Source: Pseudobacteriovorax antillogorgiicola (lineage in GTDB: Bacteria; Bdellovibrionota_B; Oligoflexia; Oligoflexales; CAIYRB01). Taken from it: DNA of 50,264 nucleotides. The position numbers and the translations under genes are program-made. The notes under the pieces were generated by a model. It did not search any database. It worked only from the letters and a program-made list of their open reading frames with translations, and had not been told where the DNA came from. Below are positions 7,625-15,973 of this stretch, one piece after another (the stretch's first letter is position 1; each line of letters opens with the position of its first letter). The stretch spans positions 1-50,264 of the forward strand of contig CAMAXT010000011.1 of assembly GCA_945862295.1 (NCBI GenBank), written 5' to 3'.

Positions 7625-8629
7625 TCAGGCGATGTCTATGGCAAAGCTTTTTCCTAAAATTTTATTTTTTACCAAGTCACCTTTTTTTACAGTTGCACCG
7701 CTGAGAACAAGGCTGTTTTCGATGTAAGCGTCCGCTTCAACTGTGGCTCCGAATTCAATGAAGGTATTCTTTCCTAGCACAGCTTTCGGATCGACCAAAG
7801 CCCCCCTGACAACTAATGCCCCCCCACCTGAAACGCTAACGTGTGGTGATCTTTCAAACGAAATCCCGAGGTCGGTGACAGCATGACGGATGTTTGCGAG
7901 TTCTGTATTTTGCCAGCGCGCGGCCATATCGATTAGTGCTGCGAAGTAATATTTAGGCGAGCGAATGTCGTGCCACATACCAGAAAATTCAAAGGCCCCG
8001 ACCGGTAGTCCTGCGTTAATTAGAGCTTTGTAGGCGGTCGTAATGATGTCGAAGACACCTTCCGTCGGCAGATGGTCGAAAAACTTCGGTGAAAGAACCT
8101 GCATACAGGCGAAATTACCTTCTTTCTGACTCTTTTTTCCAAATTTACCAATGCCTGAGATCAAACCATCGTGGTGGGAAACCCCGTTTTCACCTGGAAT
8201 TACATTCGGAAGAAGGACCATTGTCGCCAAAGCACCGCTTGCGAGGTGCGCACTTAATATTCTGCTGACATCCATTGTAGAAACGATATCGCCGTTGATC
8301 ACTGCGAGATGAGAATCCTCCAACCAACCGCGCAGCGGATTGTATGCACCACCTGTTCCGAGAATGGTTGGTTCATGAGAGATTTTGATGCCGGCACTAC
8401 CGGAGTGTTTTAGGTAGTGCTCGATCTTGTCTGCTTGATAGTGGGTGTTGACTGCAATTTGGTCGATACCGGCTGACCTCAGTTGATGGATAGCAAGTGC
8501 GAGCGGATTAACACCGAACATTGGTACGAGTGGTTTTGGGTATTCGTCGGTAATCGGCCGAAGGCGGGTTCCAAGTCCAGCAGCTAAAACCATCCCCTTC
8601 ACACTGGGTGTCCCAGGTGTTTTAACCAT
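7625..8629 (-). CDS. murU: Sugar-1-phosphate nucleotidyltransferase, MurU-like (MurNAc-1-phosphate uridylyltransferase)
   Basis: The N-terminal nucleotidyltransferase fold has the pyrophosphorylase signature AAGLGTRLRPITDEYPKP (about residues 14-31) and a metal-binding INGD. The next gene upstream encodes an AmgK-like sugar kinase overlapping by 8 bases. Together these match the AmgK-MurU pair that turns recycled MurNAc into UDP-MurNAc without going through GlcNAc-6-phosphate (known from Pseudomonas). At 334 residues it is about 110 longer than Pseudomonas MurU. The extra C-terminus (from about residue 260) has hexapeptide-like repeats such as PKAVLGKNTFIEFGATVEADA, suggesting a left-handed beta-helix. 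Alternative: another NDP-sugar pyrophosphorylase such as a mannose-1-phosphate guanylyltransferase. Confidence 0.78.
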   Translation of the reverse strand: MVKTPGTPSVKGMVLAAGLGTRLRPITDEYPKPLVPMFGVNPLALAIHQLRSAGIDQIAVNTHYQADKIEHYLKHSGSAGIKISHEPTILGTGGAYNPLRGWLEDSHLAVINGDIVSTMDVSRILSAHLASGALATMVLLPNVIPGENGVSHHDGLISGIGKFGKKSQKEGNFACMQVLSPKFFDHLPTEGVFDIITTAYKALINAGLPVGAFEFSGMWHDIRSPKYYFAALIDMAARWQNTELANIRHAVTDLGISFERSPHVSVSGGGALVVRGALVDPKAVLGKNTFIEFGATVEADAYIENSLVLSGATVKKGDLVKNKILGKSFAIDIA

Positions 8630-9698
8630 GTTCTTTAACCAACGCCGCTTCGATCATTTTTGGAATTTCTGAGGAAATGAACGGCCAACGGCCATCATGA
8701 ACATTAGCACCAGTCAACGTTGCTACGGCCGGGGCAACATATTTCAAATAGTCGCCGCGTTTTTTGTCGATAGTAAGGAATCCGAAGCTACCAATCGCTT
8801 TCAGCTGCCGTTGGATCAGCATCGGTTTCCAGGTGTCGCGCACCTCAGTGACTGTACTCTTTGGTACAAGTTCGCTAAAGCGCTTCAAACCCTCTTCCAT
8901 CAAGGAGCCTCTAAGGCCAGCACTGAACGGTACGTATGAATCAAAGCATAAACTTACGAGGTCATAGGACGGTGGCCCGAGGCGAGCATCTTGAAAGTCA
9001 ATAACCGCGAGCTTACCGTTTTGCACCATAATGTTTCGGCTATGGAAGTCGCGGTGCACGAAATAATTGGAGTACCTTGCTAAAAAAGAACTCAGTAATC
9101 CGACTTCTTTTTTAAACTGCTCCGCCTGTGCGCCATTAAATTCAACAGACAGTGCCGCTTTTAAATATTTATCGGCGAAGAAGTTCAGTTCCCATTCAAA
9201 GCGTTCCTTGTCAAAGGCCCGACTGCACCAAGTCGCGTTCTTGTCCTGAGGAACTCTAAGAAAATGCGCCAGCATATCGAAGCAGGATTTGTAGTGAACC
9301 ATGATCGTGCTGGAATTCTGCTCAGCTGCGAGGCCAAAGACGATGTTCTCAAGCATCTGATCGCCGTAGTCTTCGATAATCAGTGCTGCATGTTGAGGCA
9401 TCGACGCGATCACTCGTGGGACAGAAATCTTTTGCTCAGTAAGAAGGTCGGCGATCTTGATCCAGTCGTACCCATTCTCCGCCAGGGCTTTGGCATCTTG
9501 CCCAGAAAGCTGCATTAGGACATAGGATGCGCCAAGTTCCGGTGAATTAATACGGTAGTAACAGCGGTCTGAGCCATCACCAGCGAGCCATTCAATCGTA
9601 AGAGTCGAGATTTTTAGAGCAGCTCCAACTTCTGCAGGTGATGGTGGAGGTAAAGCATTGGTTCTAGGTTTTTTTGTTTGATCGCTGCGCCCGTCCAC
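8622..9698 (-). CDS. amgK: Aminoglycoside-phosphotransferase-fold sugar kinase, AmgK-like (anomeric MurNAc/GlcNAc kinase)
   Basis: APH-fold kinase with the catalytic loop HRDFHSRNIMV and metal-binding IDFQDARLGPPSYDLVSL. In Pseudomonas AmgK phosphorylates the anomeric carbon of MurNAc to feed MurU, and here the MurU-like gene follows with an 8-base overlap. The frame is open to 9854, well inside the preceding kinase gene. However, a GTG at 9698 has a GAGGAG ribosome binding site 9 bases upstream and gives a 358-residue protein close to family size, so I chose it; the gap to the previous gene is then 43 bases. Confidence 0.8.
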   Translation of the reverse strand: MDGRSDQTKKPRTNALPPPSPAEVGAALKISTLTIEWLAGDGSDRCYYRINSPELGASYVLMQLSGQDAKALAENGYDWIKIADLLTEQKISVPRVIASMPQHAALIIEDYGDQMLENIVFGLAAEQNSSTIMVHYKSCFDMLAHFLRVPQDKNATWCSRAFDKERFEWELNFFADKYLKAALSVEFNGAQAEQFKKEVGLLSSFLARYSNYFVHRDFHSRNIMVQNGKLAVIDFQDARLGPPSYDLVSLCFDSYVPFSAGLRGSLMEEGLKRFSELVPKSTVTEVRDTWKPMLIQRQLKAIGSFGFLTIDKKRGDYLKYVAPAVATLTGANVHDGRWPFISSEIPKMIEAALVKEHG

Positions 9699-9741
9699 CT
9701 TCGAGAGCTCCTCTTTTCGGTAGTTTTCAATTTGAATCTGG

Positions 9742-10680
9742 TTAAATGCGAATGAATTCAATTTTTGGGCCCGTCCTGATTTCCAATGCTTTCGAAGTTG
9801 AGGTGTATAGCTCACCATCAAGCGTGTACTCAAAACTTTGACCCTCAGCTTCAATTTTCATGGCTGAGGTTGTAAATGACATTTTGTTGGCGTTATTTTG
9901 CTGATGCAGTTTTACCATGGTCCAGGGCAGTTTCCAAACTGCATCTTTTGCAGACAGTGTGAAACTCACGCATTGAAATTCATCGCTTCCGAGCTGTACC
10001 GATTGAAACAGCGGATAGCTAAGAGGCATTTTTTTAAGGGTCGAAACAAAGACCGCAAGAGAGCTGTGGGTGATTGATGGCGAACCAAATGGAAATAGTT
10101 CTTGGACCTGTTCAGAAATTACCGACCGGTACAATTCGCCGTTCCAGAGTCCTGAAAACCAAACGGCGATCGCCCAAAACAATGCACCGACTGGTCCAGA
10201 CTTGCGCTTATAGTATTCCTTCAGAAAACTAGCAGCGGCACCGTTACCAAAAAGAAAACCGTAAGTGCCTTCGACTTCGATCGTTGTCAGCACCTGTGTT
10301 CCAAAATCTTTTTCTTCGTTGCTATAAACTTCGACCAAGCGGTACAAAACCTGCTCGGGTGAGCCCGCGATGCCAAGGTTGTTCGCAAGCACGTTGATTG
10401 TACCGCCGCGTAAAAGCGCAACCCGTGGTAGCGGGGTCTCGCCGTACACCTGAATAAATGCTGTAAGCGTTCGACAGATAGTCCCATCACCGCCATTAAT
10501 TGCGAGAATACTGATGTCCTTAGATTTAAACTCGCGCGCCACTCTTCCTAAGTCTTCGAGATTACTAGTAACTTCTAAACGACCCTTCTCCCCTAAAATA
10601 TAGCCTAAAAGCGCAGTGCGCTGAGGGTTTCGCTTATTTAATTTTGAATGTGGATTTGTTATGATTCCAATTCCTGACAC
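9742..10680 (-). CDS. Diacylglycerol kinase / lipid kinase family protein
   Basis: A 312-residue protein with an N-terminal DAGK catalytic domain: IITNPHSKLNKRN at the start, the nucleotide-binding GGDGT motif (about residues 63-67) and LRGGTINVLANNLG. The C-terminal half resembles the beta-sandwich of the YegS/DgkB lipid kinase fold (ending TLDGELY...). Such enzymes phosphorylate diacylglycerol or related lipids at the membrane; the exact substrate cannot be read from sequence. It is the first gene of a probable three-gene operon with amgK and murU, and is divergent from rpoH with a 57-base gap that must hold both promoters. Confidence 0.85.
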   Translation of the reverse strand: MSGIGIITNPHSKLNKRNPQRTALLGYILGEKGRLEVTSNLEDLGRVAREFKSKDISILAINGGDGTICRTLTAFIQVYGETPLPRVALLRGGTINVLANNLGIAGSPEQVLYRLVEVYSNEEKDFGTQVLTTIEVEGTYGFLFGNGAAASFLKEYYKRKSGPVGALFWAIAVWFSGLWNGELYRSVISEQVQELFPFGSPSITHSSLAVFVSTLKKMPLSYPLFQSVQLGSDEFQCVSFTLSAKDAVWKLPWTMVKLHQQNNANKMSFTTSAMKIEAEGQSFEYTLDGELYTSTSKALEIRTGPKIEFIRI

Positions 10681-10737
10681 CGTGTTTTCCTTATCTTTTT
10701 TGCAAATTAGAAAAAATATTCGTTCAAGTAGGCCAAT

Positions 10738-11631
10738 GTGACTAAGTTACCAGCGATTCGACCCTCGCAACAAAAACCAGCAACTATTTCTCCGCTACAG
10801 CTGTATCTGCAGCAGATTGCGAAATATCCGTTGCTAGAGCCAGAGGACGAATACGAACTGGCGGTAAAACAATTCGAAGAAGGTGACGTCAATGCCGCAC
10901 ACCGGCTTGTGACCTCAAACCTAAGACTCGTCGTTAAAATAGCCAATGACTTCCGCCAAGCTCAGATTAATCTTTTAGATCTGATCCAGGAAGGAAATTA
11001 CGGTCTCATGCAGGCCGTCAAAAAATTTAATCCTTATAAAGGCGTCAAACTCTCGAGTTACGCTGCTTGGTGGATTAGAGCCTATATTCTTAAACACATC
11101 ATGGATAATAAGAGCCAAGTTCGCATTGGGACGACGGCTGATCAGCGCAAACTTTATTATAATCTCGAGAAAACAGCCCGCAAGCTGCTGCAGGAATACG
11201 ATGAAATCGATACCAAGATGATCGCAGAGATCTTAGATGTTCGTGAAAAAGATGTTCTGGAAATGCAGGCAAGATTAGCAGCTCCGGACCTCTCTCTGGA
11301 CGCACCACTTGGTGACGATGCTGATGGTCCAACGCGTGGAGCTATGCTCGCAGATGATCACGAAGCCGTAGACGATATGCTGGCGAATGAAGAAACGCGG
11401 GCGATTTTTGCAGAACACATAGAGGATTTTCGCAAATCTCTGAAAGGCCGCGATGTAGATATTTTCGATGCGCGTTTAGTTGCTGAGACGCCTCTTACGC
11501 TGCAAGAAATTGGCGATAAATACGGCATTTCGCGCGAGAGGGCTCGCCAATTAGAAGCTCGCATTCTCGAGAAATTGCGAACCTACGTCGACAGCCGCGG
11601 TATGCTCGATGCAGAAGTTATCAAAAAATAA
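10738..11631 (+). CDS. rpoH: RNA polymerase sigma factor, RpoH (sigma-32) type
   Basis: A 297-residue sigma-70-family factor. Region 1.2 starts at ISPLQLYLQQIAKYPLL, region 2 is NLRLVVKIANDF...DLIQEGNYGLMQAVKKFNPYKGVKLSSYAAWWIRAYI, and region 4 helix-turn-helix is PLTLQEIGDKYGISRERARQLE. The size and the short region between 1.2 and 2, with no region 1.1 or non-conserved insert, point to the heat-shock RpoH group rather than RpoD. Start is a GTG at 10738. Its stop codon is separated by one base from that of the convergent helicase gene. Confidence 0.88.
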   Translation: MTKLPAIRPSQQKPATISPLQLYLQQIAKYPLLEPEDEYELAVKQFEEGDVNAAHRLVTSNLRLVVKIANDFRQAQINLLDLIQEGNYGLMQAVKKFNPYKGVKLSSYAAWWIRAYILKHIMDNKSQVRIGTTADQRKLYYNLEKTARKLLQEYDEIDTKMIAEILDVREKDVLEMQARLAAPDLSLDAPLGDDADGPTRGAMLADDHEAVDDMLANEETRAIFAEHIEDFRKSLKGRDVDIFDARLVAETPLTLQEIGDKYGISRERARQLEARILEKLRTYVDSRGMLDAEVIKK

Positions 11632-11632
11632 A

Positions 11633-13672
11633 TTAGGTTGGTTTTAACAGCGCACGTAATTGACCAAGGCGCGCTACGGTTTTTTCCTTGCGTCCTTCGG
11701 TTGTCGTAGCTTTCGCACGCTGCAGTTCTTGTCCCGCAAGATAGGTTTCTTTCGGAAGCTCTTCGATAAATCGCGATGGTCTTTTGTAAAGTTTTTGATT
11801 AGCGACTTTTCTTTCGAGGCACCAACTTAGGTAAACATTGATCTTGGCGCGCGTCAAAGCAACGTAAAATAGGCGGCGTTCCTCACAAACAGAAGCTGGA
11901 ATCGCAACGCTGTTTTTGTGCGGTAGAATATCTTCTTCAACGCCAACAACAAAAACATGGAGGAATTCTAGGCCTTTTGCTGCGTGAATCGTCATAAGCG
12001 ACACGTGGTTTTTCTCGCCCTTCTGATCTTCTTTCTTGTCGTTGTCGAGTGAAAGAGAGTCTAAAAGCGCTTGATAATCGACGTATCCGTGATTCGCAAT
12101 ATGGTCGCCGACGATAGTGCTGATCCAATTGGGGAGGCCGCGTAGATTTTCCAGTTTGCGTTCGCGCACTGCTGCGTTATCAGATTTTGCTCTGATCTCG
12201 TTTTCCATGCCGCTAGTTTTGAGGATTTTTCTGCAAAGTTCCTCGGCATCTGCCGCTGAATTTAGGGGCATTGCTCGGTAACTTTCGATCAAATCGGCAA
12301 AACCTTGCACCGCATCTGTCCGAACCGTGGCGAGGAGCTCTGGATCTGTAAGGACCGTGCTCGGTGGTTTTTTCAATTTATGGGCGTATTCCTCGATCTT
12401 TTCTAGTGTTTTAAGTCCGATGCCGCGGTTTGGAGTATTGATTATCCGCCAAAGCGCCATATGATCACTGGGATTTAACACGAGGCGCAGATAGGAAATA
12501 AAGTCTTTTACTTCTTTGCGCTCAAAGAAACTTTGTCCACCGTATGTTTTATAGGGAATGCGCGCTTCTTTTAAGCCTAGTTCGATATGTCGTGCCAAAT
12601 TATTTGCACGGTAGAGAACAGCGATGTCCTTCGGCGCAGAACCAGCGCCCATCAAAGACAAGCATTTTTCCGTTACGAACGCCGATTCTTTCCCGTCATC
12701 CTCGCAGTTGAGAATTTCAATCGGAGAGTTTTCTTTGCTTTCACTCCAAAGGACTTTGTCTTTTCTGCGGGTATTATTGGTAATAACTTTGTTAGCTGCA
12801 CTTAAGATCACGTTAGAACAGCGGTAGTTTTGTTCCAACTTAATCATCTTAGTGCCGGAGAATGTTTCCTCGAATTTCTCGAGGATTTCGTACATGGCAC
12901 CGCGCCAGCTATAAATTGATTGATCATCGTCGCCGACCACACAGACGTTCTTGTGACGGCCCCCAATCATTTCCATGATTGCCAACTGCGCCGAGTTGGT
13001 GTCTTGAAACTCATCAACCATCAAATACTGGTATTCTTTTTCAAGGCGTTCTTGGATCAGAGGATTGTTTTTTAGCAGGCGAACAGTCTTGTAAATACAG
13101 TCGTCAAAATCGATGACCCTATTTAAAAGAAGCTGCCGCTCGTAGAGATTATAGACAGCCGCGAGGACTGAAATGTCGGTGGTATCTGGAATATGGTGAC
13201 TTCCATTCGCGATGTCTTCCGGAGATAAAAGATTGTTTTTTGCCGCGCTAATCTGCGAGTGCAGCTGTTCGGCTTGGTAGAGCCCATTCCATTTATTCTC
13301 TTCCAAAGCCTTGCGCACCAAGTCAACCTGGTCGCCCATATCAGCGATCGAAAAACGCGGACTGAGCCCTGCTTCTGCGGGGAAACGGCGCAAAATTGAG
13401 AGACAAAAGCTGTGGAACGTACCGAGCCAGACTTTTTTTGCGCGCGCTCCAACAAGCTCTTTCACGCGTTCGGTCATTTCTTTGGAGGCTTTATTGGTAA
13501 ACGACAGAGCAACGATCTGTTCGGGCTGAATGCCGCAGTTAAGCATGTACGCAATGCGGTAAGTGATCACCCGAGTCTTACCTGTACCGGCGCCCGCAAG
13601 TACCATCAGAGGCCCATCGATAGATGTCGCTGCAGCATACTGCTCGGAATTAAGTGACGTTAAATCCAGCAT
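11633..13672 (-). CDS. UvrD/Rep/PcrA-family superfamily 1 DNA helicase
   Basis: A 3'-5' DNA helicase of 679 residues. The motifs come in order: Q-motif LNSEQYAAA, Walker A GAGTGKT (27-33), motif Ia SFTNKASKEM, Walker B VDEFQDTN, motif III GDDDQSIYSWRGA, motif IV EQNYRCS, motif V LMTIHAAKGLEF and motif VI VALTRAK. The length is close to Rep (about 670) and a little below UvrD/PcrA. Such helicases act in repair and replication restart; Rep versus UvrD cannot be fixed by eye. The C-terminus is short and basic. Confidence 0.95.
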   Translation of the reverse strand: MLDLTSLNSEQYAAATSIDGPLMVLAGAGTGKTRVITYRIAYMLNCGIQPEQIVALSFTNKASKEMTERVKELVGARAKKVWLGTFHSFCLSILRRFPAEAGLSPRFSIADMGDQVDLVRKALEENKWNGLYQAEQLHSQISAAKNNLLSPEDIANGSHHIPDTTDISVLAAVYNLYERQLLLNRVIDFDDCIYKTVRLLKNNPLIQERLEKEYQYLMVDEFQDTNSAQLAIMEMIGGRHKNVCVVGDDDQSIYSWRGAMYEILEKFEETFSGTKMIKLEQNYRCSNVILSAANKVITNNTRRKDKVLWSESKENSPIEILNCEDDGKESAFVTEKCLSLMGAGSAPKDIAVLYRANNLARHIELGLKEARIPYKTYGGQSFFERKEVKDFISYLRLVLNPSDHMALWRIINTPNRGIGLKTLEKIEEYAHKLKKPPSTVLTDPELLATVRTDAVQGFADLIESYRAMPLNSAADAEELCRKILKTSGMENEIRAKSDNAAVRERKLENLRGLPNWISTIVGDHIANHGYVDYQALLDSLSLDNDKKEDQKGEKNHVSLMTIHAAKGLEFLHVFVVGVEEDILPHKNSVAIPASVCEERRLFYVALTRAKINVYLSWCLERKVANQKLYKRPSRFIEELPKETYLAGQELQRAKATTTEGRKEKTVARLGQLRALLKPT

Positions 13673-13792
13673 GGTTCATTCCGAAAGGGGTTTCGCGTGT
13701 GGGCCCAAACTGCCAAAAATCGCTTCTTAGAGCAATAGGTAACCCCCCTTTCGATAAGCGAGTGCAATTGTCGGGGGATTTGGGTAATATAA

Positions 13793-13811
13793 GGTTATTA
13801 ATCAAATAACC
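13793..13811. promoter_or_regulatory. Inverted repeat upstream of methyltransferase gene
   Basis: GGTTATT (13793-13799) and AATAACC (13805-13811) form a perfect 7-bp inverted repeat with a 5-base spacer, 41 bases before the TTG start at 13852 and just after a TAATAT that could be a -10. It could be an operator; it is too AT-rich to be a strong terminator. Confidence 0.4.
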
Positions 13812-13851
13812 AAATTTGAAAGCCAGTGTTCGTCTCTAAGAAGAGGAATAT

Positions 13852-14406
13852 TTGCAACCAACTATAATATTTAGCTTAATCGTCGCCAGTGCCTACCTAT
13901 TGAACCGCTTCGCTGAGCGGCGAATTTCTATTGGTAATTATAAGATTTTAAAGAAGGCTGGAGGCGAGGAACTCGGCACTAACCTACTGAAAAAATACTA
14001 CCTCATTTGTCTTTTGGTGTTCCCATGCTCTTTGGTTGAGCAGAGCATTCTCGCGCCACGCATCTTTAAAGAAATGCTTCTTCTAGGCCTCTTTCTTATT
14101 TTGACCGGTCACATACTCCGGTACTGGGCGATCTCTAGCCTCGGTACACTTTGGAGTATGCGTTGCATCGCATTGCCTGGTCTGCGTGCGGTCAACGCCG
14201 GACCATACCGCTATCTGAATAATCCTGAGTATATTTCGCGAATTATGGATGGAGTTGGGATCTGTTTACTTACTGGAAGTAAGGCCACGGGTTTAGTTTA
14301 TATGGTGATTAGCACCGCGCTCATTCGTAAGATGAACGTCATGGAACAGAGGCAGCTCGCTGAGCTGAATTCCGGGTTTTCTCATCTTCACCGTCAGCCC
14401 GTCTGA
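13852..14406 (+). CDS. Isoprenylcysteine carboxyl methyltransferase (ICMT/PEMT)-family membrane protein
   Basis: A 184-residue protein with several hydrophobic helices. Its C-terminal part matches the ICMT/PEMT family: GHILRYWAISSLGTLW, then AGPYRYLNNPEY (the family GPYRxxRHPxY block) and a final EQRQLAEL. These are SAM-dependent integral membrane methyltransferases; in bacteria the substrate is usually unknown. Start is a TTG at 13852 preceded by AAGAGGA. It is divergent from the helicase gene and 65 bases before yajC. Confidence 0.75.
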   Translation: MQPTIIFSLIVASAYLLNRFAERRISIGNYKILKKAGGEELGTNLLKKYYLICLLVFPCSLVEQSILAPRIFKEMLLLGLFLILTGHILRYWAISSLGTLWSMRCIALPGLRAVNAGPYRYLNNPEYISRIMDGVGICLLTGSKATGLVYMVISTALIRKMNVMEQRQLAELNSGFSHLHRQPV

Positions 14407-14471
14407 TCGTCTTGCCATATATAGACTGTTCATATAATGTCCGCTCCGAACACGATTATAGGAGCACTCAC

Positions 14472-14828
14472 ATGGATTTTTTGTCTTTTTTCCCAGTTGC
14501 AATGGCACAAGAAGCGGCTCAAGCAGCTGAAAAGGGACCCTCTTTGGTCGAGATGCTGGTTATGCCAGCTGTCTTTTTAATGATCATGTATTTCCTCATT
14601 ATCAAGCCGCAGCAGAGAAAAGCTAAAGAACAGAATGAGCTTTTAACCAACATGAAGGCTGGCGATGAAGTAGTGACCACAGGTGGAATCATCGGTAAGG
14701 TTAAATCTGTTGCTGACACTTTCGTCACCCTCGAGATTGCAAACAACACCAACGTCAAAGTGTTGAAAGCAAACGTCACCGCTCTTACAAAATCCCCAGC
14801 AGCAGCACCACAGGCCGTTAAAGCTTAA
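14472..14828 (+). CDS. yajC: Sec translocon accessory protein YajC
   Basis: A 118-residue single-pass membrane protein. The hydrophobic helix (LVEMLVMPAVFLMIMYFLII) is followed directly by the YajC hallmark KPQQRKAKEQNELL and the soluble block GDEVVTTGGIIGKVKSV. YajC associates with SecDF at the translocon. The ATG at 14472 is chosen because AGGAG lies 7 bases upstream; the open frame extends back to 14412 without family similarity. secD and secF do not follow, unlike in many genomes; a hairpin terminator and an exported-protein gene come next. Confidence 0.93.
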   Translation: MDFLSFFPVAMAQEAAQAAEKGPSLVEMLVMPAVFLMIMYFLIIKPQQRKAKEQNELLTNMKAGDEVVTTGGIIGKVKSVADTFVTLEIANNTNVKVLKANVTALTKSPAAAPQAVKA

Positions 14829-14846
14829 GCCTGATCAAAATCCTCG

Positions 14847-14886
14847 CAGGGACATCTTCCATGTCCCTGGATCTCTGCGTCATTTT
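14847..14886 (+). terminator. Terminator hairpin after yajC
   Basis: CAGGGACAT (14847-14855) and ATGTCCCTG (14861-14869) form a perfect 9-bp stem with a 5-base loop, 18 bases after the yajC stop. The T-run (ATTTTTA at 14882-14888) comes about 12 bases after the stem; an alternative CGCAG/CTGCG pairing would bring the stem closer to it. Confidence 0.65.
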
Positions 14887-14977
14887 TATGGCACGACTTC
14901 CTTCTTAGTTTGATAACATATTTTATCGCTACAATAGCAGTTCCCAGAAGTTCGGGACTCAAAGACTGGAGACTTAC

Positions 14978-15955
14978 ATGTTCGCCTGGATCTTCCTCAT
15001 CTCTCTTATTGCGTCCTCAACCGGAGCTTTGGCAGCGGAGTCTGTTGTCACCCACATTCCTGACGAATATGAATCCAACTCGGCATTTAGTGCAGCGATG
15101 AATAATGGCGGTTATGCGTCGAACGATCCGCATTCGGCGATTAGAGCAAACCCAGCTTTGTTGGGTACACAGAAAGCTTATTCGGTCGCGGCAGGATACC
15201 ACTGGCCAGTTGAAGGCAGAGATTATTATCAAGCTTCGATCGTTGACACCAAAACGTCGGCGATCGCCGCAGGGGTGTCCTATACGAGTTTCATCGATAA
15301 ATTTAAATACAGCGACAATGTAAATCCGGATGCGTCGCGGTTTGATTCACCACTTGAAAAAAGAGGCGTCGTTGCATTTAGCCACGCCGTGGGCAAAGGT
15401 ACGGCAGGCGCAGGAGCTACGTATGTCAGCACAAAACCCATCCAGAATGTGAAGATTCAAGGACGAGAAGGTTCGATTCAAGGGACAGGATTAAATTTAG
15501 GTTTTGCTTATCCCGTTACGAATCAAATCGTAGTGGGCGGCGCCATTGAAAACATGTCGAACTCTAAAATAAAAGATTATGCGCCGAGAACGCAAAAGTT
15601 AGGCGCGGCCTATATTGGGCCGCAAATTACCGCTAATTTTGACGTCCGCCAAAGGGAGCGCGTTGGTCAGTTTGAACTTCCTCCAACCGATATCCTCGCA
15701 CCAGCAACACCCGCATCGGTTAATGATGACGAGCCTGAGAAAATGGCGATCGCATCTTTGTCAGGGAAAATGCAAAATTATTTGAAAATCACTGGTTCGT
15801 ACGGCCAGTCGTTGACTGATGATCGCAAGCAGTTAGGTGGCGGCGTAAGTTTGCAGAGTCAGAATTTCGTTTTGTCATATACTGCGAATCGTCCATATCT
15901 TTCGAAAAGTGCAGCCCATCAGTCTATCGCGCTGATTTTAGATATAGCCATGTAA
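14978..15955 (+). CDS. Exported, probably outer-membrane beta-rich protein of unknown function
   Basis: A 325-residue protein with a clear signal peptide (FAWIFLISLIASSTGALA, cleavage likely after ALA). The mature part has many alternating short strands with Gly/Ala/Ser turns, for example AAGVSYTSF, GAGATYVST, NLGFAYPV and GGGVSLQSQNFVLSYTANRP, and begins with NPALLG. This recalls beta-barrel proteins of the PorV/FadL-like type, but I cannot place it in a family. It lies 18 bases before the M16 peptidase gene, so the two are probably co-transcribed. Confidence 0.7.
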   Translation: MFAWIFLISLIASSTGALAAESVVTHIPDEYESNSAFSAAMNNGGYASNDPHSAIRANPALLGTQKAYSVAAGYHWPVEGRDYYQASIVDTKTSAIAAGVSYTSFIDKFKYSDNVNPDASRFDSPLEKRGVVAFSHAVGKGTAGAGATYVSTKPIQNVKIQGREGSIQGTGLNLGFAYPVTNQIVVGGAIENMSNSKIKDYAPRTQKLGAAYIGPQITANFDVRQRERVGQFELPPTDILAPATPASVNDDEPEKMAIASLSGKMQNYLKITGSYGQSLTDDRKQLGGGVSLQSQNFVLSYTANRPYLSKSAAHQSIALILDIAM

Positions 15956-15973
15956 CGTTGAAGTAGGCACCTA

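Noticed and set aside
7572-7640. Short repeats AGGCGATGT and TGTATAGG near the 3' end of the murU-like gene.
   Set aside because: They are 8-9 bases long with no regular spacing and overlap coding sequence at one copy; not enough for a repeat array.
9699-9854. Longer start for the AmgK-like protein at 9854.
   Set aside because: It would overlap the preceding kinase gene by 113 bases; a GTG at 9698 has a good ribosome binding site and gives the usual length.
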